Part shown: positions 35,892-43,770 of the stretch, piece after piece
How the letters are laid out: every line of letters begins with the position of its first letter
How positions within the stretch are numbered: position 1 is the first letter of the stretch
Assembly: GCF_043729335.1 (NCBI RefSeq)
Contig: NZ_JAYTLQ010000034.1
Location: forward strand, 1-64,000
Direction: 5' to 3'
Source of the DNA: Crenothrix sp043729335
GTDB lineage: Bacteria; Pseudomonadota; Gammaproteobacteria; Methylococcales; Methylomonadaceae
Length of the DNA stretch: 64,000 nt
Position numbers and translations under genes: made by a program
The notes under the pieces: generated by a model
Seen by the model: only the letters and a program-made list of their open reading frames with translations
The model's database searches: none
Told to the model about the DNA's origin: nothing

Positions 35892-37168
35892 TGATGCACT
35901 TTGACTCGTTACAGGGCTGGCTCACTTGGCAGGAAAGCCTTCATCCTTTAGCAATAGACTTAGGGCTAGAGCGGGCAGCGCACATCTATCACGTGCTTAA
36001 TCCGGATGCCATAAAACCCCCTACGATTACCATTGCCGGCACTAATGGCAAGGGTTCGTGTGTGGCTTTTTTGGAGGCCATTTATGCCGCTGAAGGCTAT
36101 TGTGTCGGTTCGTATACTTCGCCACATATCCAAAAATATAACGAAAGAATAAGAATAAACGGTAAACCCGTTTCCGATGCACTGATTTGTGAAGCCTTTG
36201 CACGCATAGAGTCGGCTCGCGAAGACATGTCACTGAGTTATTTTGAATTTGGCACACTGGCTGCCCTCGATATTTTTTGGCGTTTTAATGTGGATATTCA
36301 ACTGCTGGAAGTCGGTATGGGTGGACGATTAGATGCAGTCAATATCATTGATGCGGATATTGCTTTGGTCTCCAGCATTCATATCGATCATGTCGATTGG
36401 CTAGGCGCTACGCGGGAAGCTATCGGCCATGAAAAAGCCGGTATTTTTAGGGCAAACACACCGGCCATTGTCGGCGACCCTAATCCTCCAGAATCATTGC
36501 GACAAAATGCCATTGACAAACACGCCTTACTTTACTGTATCGGCAAAGATTTTTCTTATCAAAAGCAGGCAACAGGTTGGAACTGGACTGCCCAGGATTA
36601 CACGTTAACAGAACTCCCAGAGCCGGGTTTAAAAGGTGAGCACCAATACCGTAACGCCTCTTCTGTTATTATGGCCATACAGCAATTGAATGATCGCATG
36701 CCAGTCAAGGAATCATCTATCCGGTCCGGCTTAAAAAATGTTAACTTACCCGGGCGCTTTCAACTGATAGAACTTAACAATGCTACGCCACTGTTATTAG
36801 ATGTGGGACATAATCCCGAAGCTGTAGCCACACTGGCCGATTATATCAGTGCCGCTTATCCCAAAAGACGGGTACATGCTATTTTTTCGATGATGAAAGA
36901 TAAAGACATTGCCAGTGTACTGAAAATTATGGCGCCGGTCATACATGCCTGGTATTTTGTACCGCTCACCAACCCCAGAGCCATTTCTACATCCGCCGTA
37001 CAAGATTTTTTTTCACAATGTCAAATCGCTAACGTATCCTTTGACTATACTGCGTTTGCTGGCGCTTTTGCCGCAGCCAAAAAAAAATGCCAAAATGACG
37101 ATTTATTACTCGTTTTTGGCTCTTTTTTTTTGGTATCTGATTGCTTAAACGAACTTGAAGGTAAATAA
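35891..37168 (+). CDS. folC: Folylpolyglutamate synthase/dihydrofolate synthase
   Basis: Adds glutamate to dihydropteroate and to folates. About 425 residues, Mur-ligase fold: P-loop ITIAGTNGKGSC, YTSPHI, YFEFGTLAALD, EVGMGGRLDAVN, DVGHNPEA. Two adjacent ATGs (35891, 35894) are possible; the first overlaps the accD stop (TGATG). Functionally tied to folP at 25.5 kb. The next gene begins four bases after the stop. Confidence 0.96.
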   Translation: MMHFDSLQGWLTWQESLHPLAIDLGLERAAHIYHVLNPDAIKPPTITIAGTNGKGSCVAFLEAIYAAEGYCVGSYTSPHIQKYNERIRINGKPVSDALICEAFARIESAREDMSLSYFEFGTLAALDIFWRFNVDIQLLEVGMGGRLDAVNIIDADIALVSSIHIDHVDWLGATREAIGHEKAGIFRANTPAIVGDPNPPESLRQNAIDKHALLYCIGKDFSYQKQATGWNWTAQDYTLTELPEPGLKGEHQYRNASSVIMAIQQLNDRMPVKESSIRSGLKNVNLPGRFQLIELNNATPLLLDVGHNPEAVATLADYISAAYPKRRVHAIFSMMKDKDIASVLKIMAPVIHAWYFVPLTNPRAISTSAVQDFFSQCQIANVSFDYTAFAGAFAAAKKKCQNDDLLLVFGSFFLVSDCLNELEGK

Positions 37169-37172
37169 ACAA

Positions 37173-38012
37173 ATGGATCATGAATTAAAACAACGTTTAA
37201 TTGGTGCTATCGTTGTCACCGCACTGGCAGCAATTTTTCTGCCCATGTTATTCGACGACCCTATTGACAATAGCGGTCAACAAGTTAGCGAACTGACCAT
37301 TCCTAAAGCGCCAGAAAACCTGGCTCAAAATGTTGAAAAAAAGTTGCCCGAGGACTTCGGTCGAGCGCTTACTGCTCCAGACCAGGAGACCAATGCCAAT
37401 CCTAATAGCACGAATGACACCGCCACCACAGCTACTAGCGAAGCGCCCGATCAGGTCACACAGCCCGAAGCGTCTGTAGATGAAGAGCTGGTGGTAACTG
37501 AAGACAATGAAGAGCCTAATTTAAATCAGCACACCAAAGCCAAAGTTGGCCCAGAAACTCTCGACACCGCCGAGGTTTTAGAAGCCGATAAATCTGAGAG
37601 CGTAGAACCCGCGCCAGCTAAGCTAAAACCGGTTGCAGAGCCCGTCGTTTCAAATGTAGTCCCTGAACCGAAAATCAAGAAAAAACCTAAAAGCACTGAA
37701 ATCGATAGCCATAAAACCGCATCCAAAGCAGAAAATAACCTTGAAAACACCACTGCGCATGACGCTAAAACAGCGATTGCAAAAACCAGTAGCTTGAGTC
37801 GCTGGTCTATTCAGGCCGGCAGTTTTAGTAAAAAAGAAAATGCTGTCGCCTTCTTAGAGAAGCTGAAAAAACAAGGTTTCCCGGTTACATTACAGTCGAA
37901 AGGTGATATTTACAGACTGAAAATAGGTCCCGAACTGGATAAGCAACGCGCCCTTGACATGAAAAAAAGATTGGACAAGCAAAATATTCAAGCTTTACTC
38001 ATTGCCGAGTAA
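37173..38012 (+). CDS. dedD: DedD-like SPOR-domain cell-division protein
   Basis: Inner-membrane protein with an N-terminal helix (about 8-25, LIGAIVVTALAAIFLPML, followed by DDP), a long acidic, Ala/Pro/Glu/Thr-rich periplasmic linker, and a C-terminal SPOR domain (about 205-278; WSIQAGSFSKKENAVAFLEKL) that binds denuded septal peptidoglycan. ATG at 37173 is preferred to a TTG at 37155, which would overlap folC; the family begins MDHELKQRL. Position between folC and cvpA is conserved. Confidence 0.93.
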   Translation: MDHELKQRLIGAIVVTALAAIFLPMLFDDPIDNSGQQVSELTIPKAPENLAQNVEKKLPEDFGRALTAPDQETNANPNSTNDTATTATSEAPDQVTQPEASVDEELVVTEDNEEPNLNQHTKAKVGPETLDTAEVLEADKSESVEPAPAKLKPVAEPVVSNVVPEPKIKKKPKSTEIDSHKTASKAENNLENTTAHDAKTAIAKTSSLSRWSIQAGSFSKKENAVAFLEKLKKQGFPVTLQSKGDIYRLKIGPELDKQRALDMKKRLDKQNIQALLIAE

Positions 38013-38062
38013 ATTGATACATTATTTTATCGTGTTGGCCTGTTATTTAACGGGTAAGCTAT

Positions 38063-38554
38063 ATGCTCTGGATAGATAATATTATTATCGCAATAATTTT
38101 TATCTGCACTTTAGCTGGAGTTGTGCGTGGCTTGGTGGGCGAAATCATGTCGCTGGGCGGCTGGATGCTGTCAATAGGCATAGGCCTTAGCTTTAACCGG
38201 GAATTTTCGGTTTTACTTAACTTAACAGTGGCTAATCCTGCTGTTAAAGTTGCTTTGTCTTTTGTGGGTTTACTGATTATTACGTCACTCATGGGCAATA
38301 CCATCAATGCCTTGTTGATTGATATTATAAGAGGCACAAACTTAAGTTTTTTTAACCGCTTTTGGGCTATGTTCTTGGGCAGCGTACACGGTATTCTTAT
38401 CGTTGCAACGCTTATTCTGTTAGCCGGATTATCGCCATTGCCGTCGGAATCTTGGTGGAACAACGCATTACTGATTCCCCCATTTCAATCACTTGCTATT
38501 TTTATGAGGGATAATATCCCCTCCGAAATGGCATCTTATGTCAATTATCACTAA
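38063..38554 (+). CDS. cvpA: CvpA family membrane protein
   Basis: A 163-residue inner-membrane protein with about four helices (5-22, 27-45 region, 62-82, 103-123). MLWIDNIIIAIIFICTLAGVVRGLVGE is the typical start. E. coli CvpA is needed for colicin V production and for bile resistance; its reaction is unknown. Lies in the dedD-cvpA-purF order conserved in gammaproteobacteria. Confidence 0.93.
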   Translation: MLWIDNIIIAIIFICTLAGVVRGLVGEIMSLGGWMLSIGIGLSFNREFSVLLNLTVANPAVKVALSFVGLLIITSLMGNTINALLIDIIRGTNLSFFNRFWAMFLGSVHGILIVATLILLAGLSPLPSESWWNNALLIPPFQSLAIFMRDNIPSEMASYVNYH

Positions 38555-38578
38555 CACTTCTACTGGGTCCAAACAATA

Positions 38579-40087
38579 ATGTGTGGTATTGCTGCTATCG
38601 TTTCACATCAACCGGTTAATCAGGAATTATATGATGCACTTACCGTCTTGCAACACAGAGGCCAAGATGCTGCCGGTATCGTCACCTGCGAGAATGGAAG
38701 ATTACATTTACGTAAGGAAAATGGCTTAACGCGTGATGTCTTCACCAATATCCAAATGTTGAAACTACGCGGAAACATGGGTATTGCCCATGTCCGCTAC
38801 CCTACCGCAGGCTGTACCAGCTCTGCAGAAGCGCAGCCTTTTTATGTCAACTCACCTTTTGGCTTAACGCTTGCCCATAACGGCAATTTAACCAATACCG
38901 AAGAACTTAAAAAAGCGCTGTTCATCGAAGACCAGCGGCATCTGAATACCGATTCTGACTCGGAAGTGCTGTTGAATATTTTTGCACATGAGCTGCAAAG
39001 CCTGGGTAAGATACATCTAAGCGTCGTCGATGTTTTTGAGGCCGTAGCGGGCGTACATCGTCGCTGTAAAGGCGCCTATGCCGTGGTCATCATGATAGCA
39101 GGTTTCGGTATTTTGGGTTTCAGGGATCCTAACGGTATAAGGCCTTTAATTTTTGGCGAACGCAAAACCGACGGCCAATCTGAATTCATGATTGCATCAG
39201 AGAGTGTTGCATTGGATGTATTGGGTTTTTCGGTATTAAGAGACGTGCAACCGGGCGAGGCGGTGTTTATTGAACAATCCGGCATACTGCATACCCACCA
39301 ATGCGCTTCAAAGCCTGACCATTGCCCGTGTATCTTTGAATATGTCTATTTTGCCCGACCTGATTCTATTATCGACAACATTTCTGTACACAAAGCCCGT
39401 TTACGCATGGGCGAAAAACTGGCCGCAAAAATCCTCAGAGTTTGGCCCGATCATGATATTGATGTTGTTATTCCTATACCCGATACCAGCCGCACAGCCG
39501 CGTTGCAAATGGCGTTTTTATTAGGCGTCAAGTTTCGGGAAGGGTTTATTAAAAACCGTTACATAGGCCGAACTTTCATCATGCCCGGCCAAAAAATGCG
39601 CGAAAAATCGGTACGCCAAAAACTCAATGCCATTGGCCTGGAATTTGAAGGCAAAAATGTCATGCTTGTAGATGACTCTATCGTTAGGGGCACAACTTCT
39701 GAGCAAATCATTCAAATGGCGCGCGATGCCGGTGCCAAAAAAGTCTATTTTGCGTCTGCTGCGCCACCGGTGCGCTACCCAAACGTATACGGCATTGATA
39801 TGCCTGCTGCGCACGAATTAATCGCGCATAACCGCACTGAAGATGAAGTCTGTGCGGAAATAACCGCAGACCGGCTGATTTATCAAGATTTAAATGATTT
39901 AATTGATGCAGTGCGCAAAGGCAATCCCGACATTAAGCATTTTGATACCTCGTGCTTCAGTAAAGAATATATTACTGGCGATGTCGATGATGCCTATCTG
40001 GATCGCATCGAAATGCTACGCAATGACAGTGCTCAAAGCGCACGCAACACGCAATCGTGTATCATCGAAATGCAAAATAACAACTGA
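38579..40087 (+). CDS. purF: Amidophosphoribosyltransferase
   Basis: First step of purine synthesis: PRPP and glutamine to phosphoribosylamine. 502 residues; the nucleophilic Cys2 directly follows the initiator Met (MCGIAAIVSH), the glutaminase domain has HVRYPTAG and LAHNGNLTN, and the C-terminal phosphoribosyltransferase domain has VMLVDDSIVRGTT. A hairpin terminator follows within 35 bases. Confidence 0.97.
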   Translation: MCGIAAIVSHQPVNQELYDALTVLQHRGQDAAGIVTCENGRLHLRKENGLTRDVFTNIQMLKLRGNMGIAHVRYPTAGCTSSAEAQPFYVNSPFGLTLAHNGNLTNTEELKKALFIEDQRHLNTDSDSEVLLNIFAHELQSLGKIHLSVVDVFEAVAGVHRRCKGAYAVVIMIAGFGILGFRDPNGIRPLIFGERKTDGQSEFMIASESVALDVLGFSVLRDVQPGEAVFIEQSGILHTHQCASKPDHCPCIFEYVYFARPDSIIDNISVHKARLRMGEKLAAKILRVWPDHDIDVVIPIPDTSRTAALQMAFLLGVKFREGFIKNRYIGRTFIMPGQKMREKSVRQKLNAIGLEFEGKNVMLVDDSIVRGTTSEQIIQMARDAGAKKVYFASAAPPVRYPNVYGIDMPAAHELIAHNRTEDEVCAEITADRLIYQDLNDLIDAVRKGNPDIKHFDTSCFSKEYITGDVDDAYLDRIEMLRNDSAQSARNTQSCIIEMQNNN

Positions 40088-40118
40088 CGCAAACACAGCA
40101 GGCAGCATGGTTAGCAAC

Positions 40119-40149
40119 AGGGCGGCCAACAACCGCCCTTCTTTTTTTC
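40119..40149 (+). terminator. Rho-independent terminator after purF
   Basis: AGGGCGG-CCAACAA-CCGCCCT (7-base-pair GC stem) followed by TCTTTTTTTCT. It lies only about 20 bases before the metZ start codon, so metZ expression must start after it or read through. Confidence 0.88.
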
Positions 40150-40169
40150 TACTACTCTCCCATAATCCT

Positions 40170-41351
40170 ATGAAAGACATTGATTGGAACGACTATTCCC
40201 TGGAAACTAAGGCCATCCGTGCCGGACACAATCGCACTCATGAAGATGAACACAGCATAGGCATTTTTACCACTTCCAGTTATGTGTTTAAAAATGCCGA
40301 GGAAGCCGCGCTACGCTTTACTGGCCAAAAAGCCGGTAATATTTATTCGCGTTTTACTAACCCTACGGTCAATGCATTCCAGGAACGTCTGGCATTAATG
40401 GAAAAAGGTGAGCGCTGCCTGGCTTTTGCATCCGGCATGGCTGCCATTATGGCCGTAGGCATGGGATTGCTACAAGCCGGTGATCATATCGTCTGTTCGC
40501 GCGGCGTATTTGGCAATACTGTACTGCTATTTCAAAACTATTTTGGCAAGTTTGGCGTAAGCACCGATTTCGTGGATTTGACGGATGCCAATGCCTGGGA
40601 GGCTGCTATTAAGCCTAATACCCGATTTTTATTTTTAGAAACACCGTCAAATCCTCTCACTGAAATTGCAGATATTGAATTACTTGCTAATATTGCTCAT
40701 AAGAATAACTGTTTATTGATTGTTGATAATTGCTTTTGCACGCCGGTCTTACAAAGACCCTTTGAATTAGGTGCAGACATTGTTATCCATTCAGCCACTA
40801 AATACCTGGATGGCCAAGGCCGGTGTATTGGTGGTGCAGTTATTGCCAGTAACGAGATTATAGAAAAATATATCTATCCGTATTTGCGTACCGGCGGCGC
40901 CACCATGAGTCCGTTTAATGCCTGGGTGTTTTTATCAGGCCTTGAAACCTTGGCGATAAGAATGAAAGCCCATTGCGACAGTGCCTTTGAACTGGCTTTG
41001 TGGCTGGAACAACAACCCGGAGTAAACCGCGTGCTATATCCTGGTTTGTCGTCCCATCCACAACATGAACTGGCAAAACGTCAACAAAGCCATTTTGGCG
41101 GCATTGTCAGTTTTGAAGTGACAGGTGGCAAAGACCACGCATGGCGGCTTATTGATGCCACTAGAATGATCTCCATAACGGCCAATTTAGGAGATGTTAA
41201 AAGTACGATAACGCATCCGGCAACCACCACACATGGTCGCCTGACTCCAGAGGTACGGGCGTTAGCAGGCATTAAGGACGGATTGGTAAGAATTTCGGTA
41301 GGGCTTGAAAATAATGACGATATTAAAAACGACCTTCTAAGAGGGTTATAG
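40170..41351 (+). CDS. metZ: O-succinylhomoserine sulfhydrylase
   Basis: PLP enzyme of the Cys/Met metabolism family making homocysteine by direct sulfhydrylation. 393 residues; PLP-lysine K211 in HSATKYLDGQGR, Tyr59 region NIYSRFTNPT, SGMAAI. The purF-metZ order is conserved in gammaproteobacteria, which supports MetZ over MetB/MetC. A longer in-frame extension back to 39903 is rejected because it runs through the purF 3' end and the terminator. The ATG has no clear Shine-Dalgarno sequence, unusual for the region. Confidence 0.94.
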   Translation: MKDIDWNDYSLETKAIRAGHNRTHEDEHSIGIFTTSSYVFKNAEEAALRFTGQKAGNIYSRFTNPTVNAFQERLALMEKGERCLAFASGMAAIMAVGMGLLQAGDHIVCSRGVFGNTVLLFQNYFGKFGVSTDFVDLTDANAWEAAIKPNTRFLFLETPSNPLTEIADIELLANIAHKNNCLLIVDNCFCTPVLQRPFELGADIVIHSATKYLDGQGRCIGGAVIASNEIIEKYIYPYLRTGGATMSPFNAWVFLSGLETLAIRMKAHCDSAFELALWLEQQPGVNRVLYPGLSSHPQHELAKRQQSHFGGIVSFEVTGGKDHAWRLIDATRMISITANLGDVKSTITHPATTTHGRLTPEVRALAGIKDGLVRISVGLENNDDIKNDLLRGL

Positions 41352-41368
41352 CGAAGAACAGGGACACC

Positions 41369-43078
41369 ATGGATTTAACAAGCGCAAGCAATTTACTCAG
41401 TAATAACGTAAAAATTCTTAAAAGTGAAGCCTCAAAAACCGCCTATCAAGGCGTGCTTATTGCGGTAGGCAGCATTCTTGTCGCAACGTGCTTGGTCAGC
41501 TTTTACGTTAATAACAGTATCTCTTTAGAAAATCTATGGTTGGCCCAAAGGAATAATGTCGCTCTGTGGATATTGGATGTTATCCCTTTTGTGTTTGGAG
41601 TTTGGGGGCAACATTCTAGTTCAGTCATGGCTTATCAGGCCGGGGCGCTGATTTTCGATCAGACACAAGAGTTACGCACTCGGGCGATAGATCTGGAAAA
41701 ACACACTAATCATGTGAGTACCCACGATCTTTTAACCGACTTACCCAACCGGGCACTGTTTTATGATCGGGTCGCGCGTGCCATTTCGTCCGCTAATCTT
41801 CCCAACAGCCAATTGTCAATTTTGTTGGTGGAAATTGAGAACTTTAAGGATGTTTACGATACCTTGGGCAGAAATAGCAGCGACCATATTCTTAAACAAA
41901 TTTCCATACGCTTACAGGGTGCAAGCTCGGAAGATGACAGTGTTGCCAAAATAGATGGCAATGTCTTTGGTATTCTTATTTCCCATAGTGCAGATTTAAG
42001 TGAAGCCGAGCAACTTGCCAGACATATCCAAAAAGCCATGGAAGCGCCATTTATTATTGAAAGGCTGCAAGTAGGTATGCACGCCAATATTGGTATTGTA
42101 CATTTTCCAGGGCATGGTGAAGATGTAGACACTTTAGTGCAAAAAGCCGGTGTTGCCCTGCATATAGCGCAAAAATCCGCCAAGGGCTATGCCTTGTATG
42201 AAATTTCATTTGACAAACATACACCGCTACGCCTGACCTTAATGTCAGAATTACGCAGAGCCATCGAAAAAAATGATCTGGCCTTGTTTTATCAACCTAA
42301 AGTATCTCTACAAACCAATGAATTGTGTGGCGCTGAAGCCTTAGCCCGTTGGAATCATCCGACACACGGCTTTATTGCACCTGACGAATTTATCCCAATG
42401 GCCGAACGCACACGGATGATAAAACAGCTCACTCAATGGGTGTTAAAGCGTGCTTTTCGCGATTGTGCCATTTGGCATGAACAAGGTATTGATATCAAAA
42501 TTTCGGTCAATTTATCAACCCGCGATTTACACGATCCTGATCTACCGGATTTAATCGCTGGCATTGCCGCCTCAACCGGCATTAAACCCGAATGGATTAT
42601 TCTGGAAATTACCGAAAGTGCGGTAATGAACGAACCAGAAAATGCGCTGGCCATCATCAACCGCTTACATGACATGGGCTATCAATTTTCTATTGATGAT
42701 TTTGGCACGGGATATTCGTCGCTCGCCTATCTTAAAAAATTACCTTTAGCAGAACTTAAAATAGATAAATCTTTTGTCATGGACTTAATGAATAGCGAAA
42801 ATGATGTTGCTATTGTTAAAGCCATTATTAATCTGGCGCATAATTTAGGCTTATCCGTCACCGCTGAAGGCGTTGAAACTGAAGAGATACTGGCAAAACT
42901 CAAAGACTACGACTGCGATATCGTTCAAGGTTACTTTATGAGCAAACCTTTGCCGGTCAATGAGTTTAACAACTGGGTAAAGAAATCAAAATTACCCGCT
43001 TGCCCGGCGTTCCCCGCGTTAAGATCAAACACGCTCATTTCCGATGCTATGGAAAAATATCAATCCAAACCACGCTGA
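41369..43078 (+). CDS. Membrane EAL phosphodiesterase with degenerate GGDEF domain
   Basis: A 569-residue c-di-GMP protein. Two N-terminal helices (about 27-47 and 65-82) hold a short loop. The GGDEF domain (about 115-280) starts HDLLTDLPNRALFYDR but the catalytic motif is replaced by DGNVF (196-200), so it should not make c-di-GMP. The EAL domain is intact: EAL at 323-325, NLSTRD, EITES, DDFGTGYSS, IDKSFV and AEGVE, the residues that bind metal and substrate in active phosphodiesterases. The predicted activity is c-di-GMP hydrolysis, perhaps tuned by GTP binding in the dead GGDEF. No periplasmic sensor domain of size. It follows metZ by 17 bases, possibly cotranscribed. Confidence 0.88.
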   Translation: MDLTSASNLLSNNVKILKSEASKTAYQGVLIAVGSILVATCLVSFYVNNSISLENLWLAQRNNVALWILDVIPFVFGVWGQHSSSVMAYQAGALIFDQTQELRTRAIDLEKHTNHVSTHDLLTDLPNRALFYDRVARAISSANLPNSQLSILLVEIENFKDVYDTLGRNSSDHILKQISIRLQGASSEDDSVAKIDGNVFGILISHSADLSEAEQLARHIQKAMEAPFIIERLQVGMHANIGIVHFPGHGEDVDTLVQKAGVALHIAQKSAKGYALYEISFDKHTPLRLTLMSELRRAIEKNDLALFYQPKVSLQTNELCGAEALARWNHPTHGFIAPDEFIPMAERTRMIKQLTQWVLKRAFRDCAIWHEQGIDIKISVNLSTRDLHDPDLPDLIAGIAASTGIKPEWIILEITESAVMNEPENALAIINRLHDMGYQFSIDDFGTGYSSLAYLKKLPLAELKIDKSFVMDLMNSENDVAIVKAIINLAHNLGLSVTAEGVETEEILAKLKDYDCDIVQGYFMSKPLPVNEFNNWVKKSKLPACPAFPALRSNTLISDAMEKYQSKPR

Positions 43079-43120
43079 ACTCTAAACAATGCGCAAGCGG
43101 TAAAAATCAGTGATGTCTAT

Positions 43121-43235
43121 TGGCTGCCAACTCAAGACGGGACAGTTTAAAAAAGCCGTTCGTGGAGCCTGTCGAACCATGAACAACAAATCCTTCGGCA
43201 AGCTCGAACGGATATCCCGTCTTAGTTGGTAGTGT
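43121..43235. repeat. Nested palindromic repeat element (CCGTTCG core)
   Basis: Outer inverted repeat CTGCCAACTCAAGACGGGA (43124-43142) and TCCCGTCTTAGTTGGTAG (43215-43232). Inside is a palindrome (43156-43211) starting CCGTTCGTGGAGCCTGTC and ending AGCTCGAACGG, a shorter copy of the core at 10.73 kb. The right arm ends three bases before the stop codon of the 60-residue gene. Non-coding. Confidence 0.85.
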
Positions 43236-43237
43236 GT

Positions 43238-43420
43238 TTATTTAACAGTAATCTCTATTTTTACACCTTGCTTTGCGAGCTCTTCCTGCAAGCGGTTTGC
43301 AATTTCCATCTCAACTTTCTTTTGTATATCAACTCTAAACAATTTACCAATAAACAACATAAACCAGTTTTGCTGCATTTCTGCAAGTTCTTCAGCGTTT
43401 TCGATATGAATTTCAATCAT
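43238..43420 (-). CDS. 60-residue small protein of unknown function
   Basis: Encodes MIEIHIENAEELAEMQQNW..., a 60-residue protein with a possible amphipathic or short hydrophobic middle (NWFMLFIGKLF, about 18-28) and a charged C-terminal helix then a beta-like end (GVKIEITVK). I do not recognise it. Support for a real gene: CAGGAG lies seven bases before the ATG, codon choice resembles neighbours, and the gene is framed by two repeat elements that stop at its ends. It could be a small membrane-associated regulator; no function is assigned. Confidence 0.6.
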   Translation of the reverse strand: MIEIHIENAEELAEMQQNWFMLFIGKLFRVDIQKKVEMEIANRLQEELAKQGVKIEITVK

Positions 43421-43545
43421 CTGATAACTCCTGGGTAATCTATTGAAGACAAAGCGATAAGATAAGCTAAAAATCGTCCTGTAAATTGATCTGGCGCAAA
43501 TGAACCCAACAAAATTACTTGCACGTTGCCTGTAATGTAATCAGC

Positions 43546-43705
43546 AATTTAAAATTTTGGCTACCAACTTAACGCGGGACAGGTATTGCTCCTTCTCCCT
43601 GAGGGAGAAGGCTGGGATGAGGGTGATTTAAACTTCCCCTCACCCAACCCTCTCCCTCCGGAGAGGGCTTTTGTCCCGTCTTAAGTATGTAGCCAAAAAT
43701 TTTAA
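43546..43705. repeat. Nested palindromic repeat element (CTCCCT core)
   Basis: Outer imperfect inverted repeat: left arm ends GGCTACCAACTTAACGCGGGAC (43546-43579 in all), right arm starts GTCCCGTCTTAAGTATGTAGCC (43672-43705). Inside are two palindromes, CTTCTCCCTGAGGGAGAAG (43592-43610) and CCCTCTCCCTCCGGAGAGGG (43649-43668), a dispersed repeat type seen in many gammaproteobacteria. The outer arms are the same family as those of the element at 43.12 kb, but the core is unrelated. The bases from 43421 to 43545 show no gene. Confidence 0.85.
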
Positions 43706-43770
43706 AGGTCATTAAGAACAGAGACCTGAGGAGCTTGATAACCCCGTCAGGTCCTAAATACGCTGTTTAA

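Noticed and set aside
39903..40169. N-terminal extension of metZ back into purF
   Set aside because: The extension runs out of frame through the purF 3' end and the terminator, and MetZ homology starts at the ATG at 40170.
43546..43705. The clustered palindromes as a CRISPR array
   Set aside because: There are no regularly spaced direct repeats with unique spacers; symmetry is inverted and nested.
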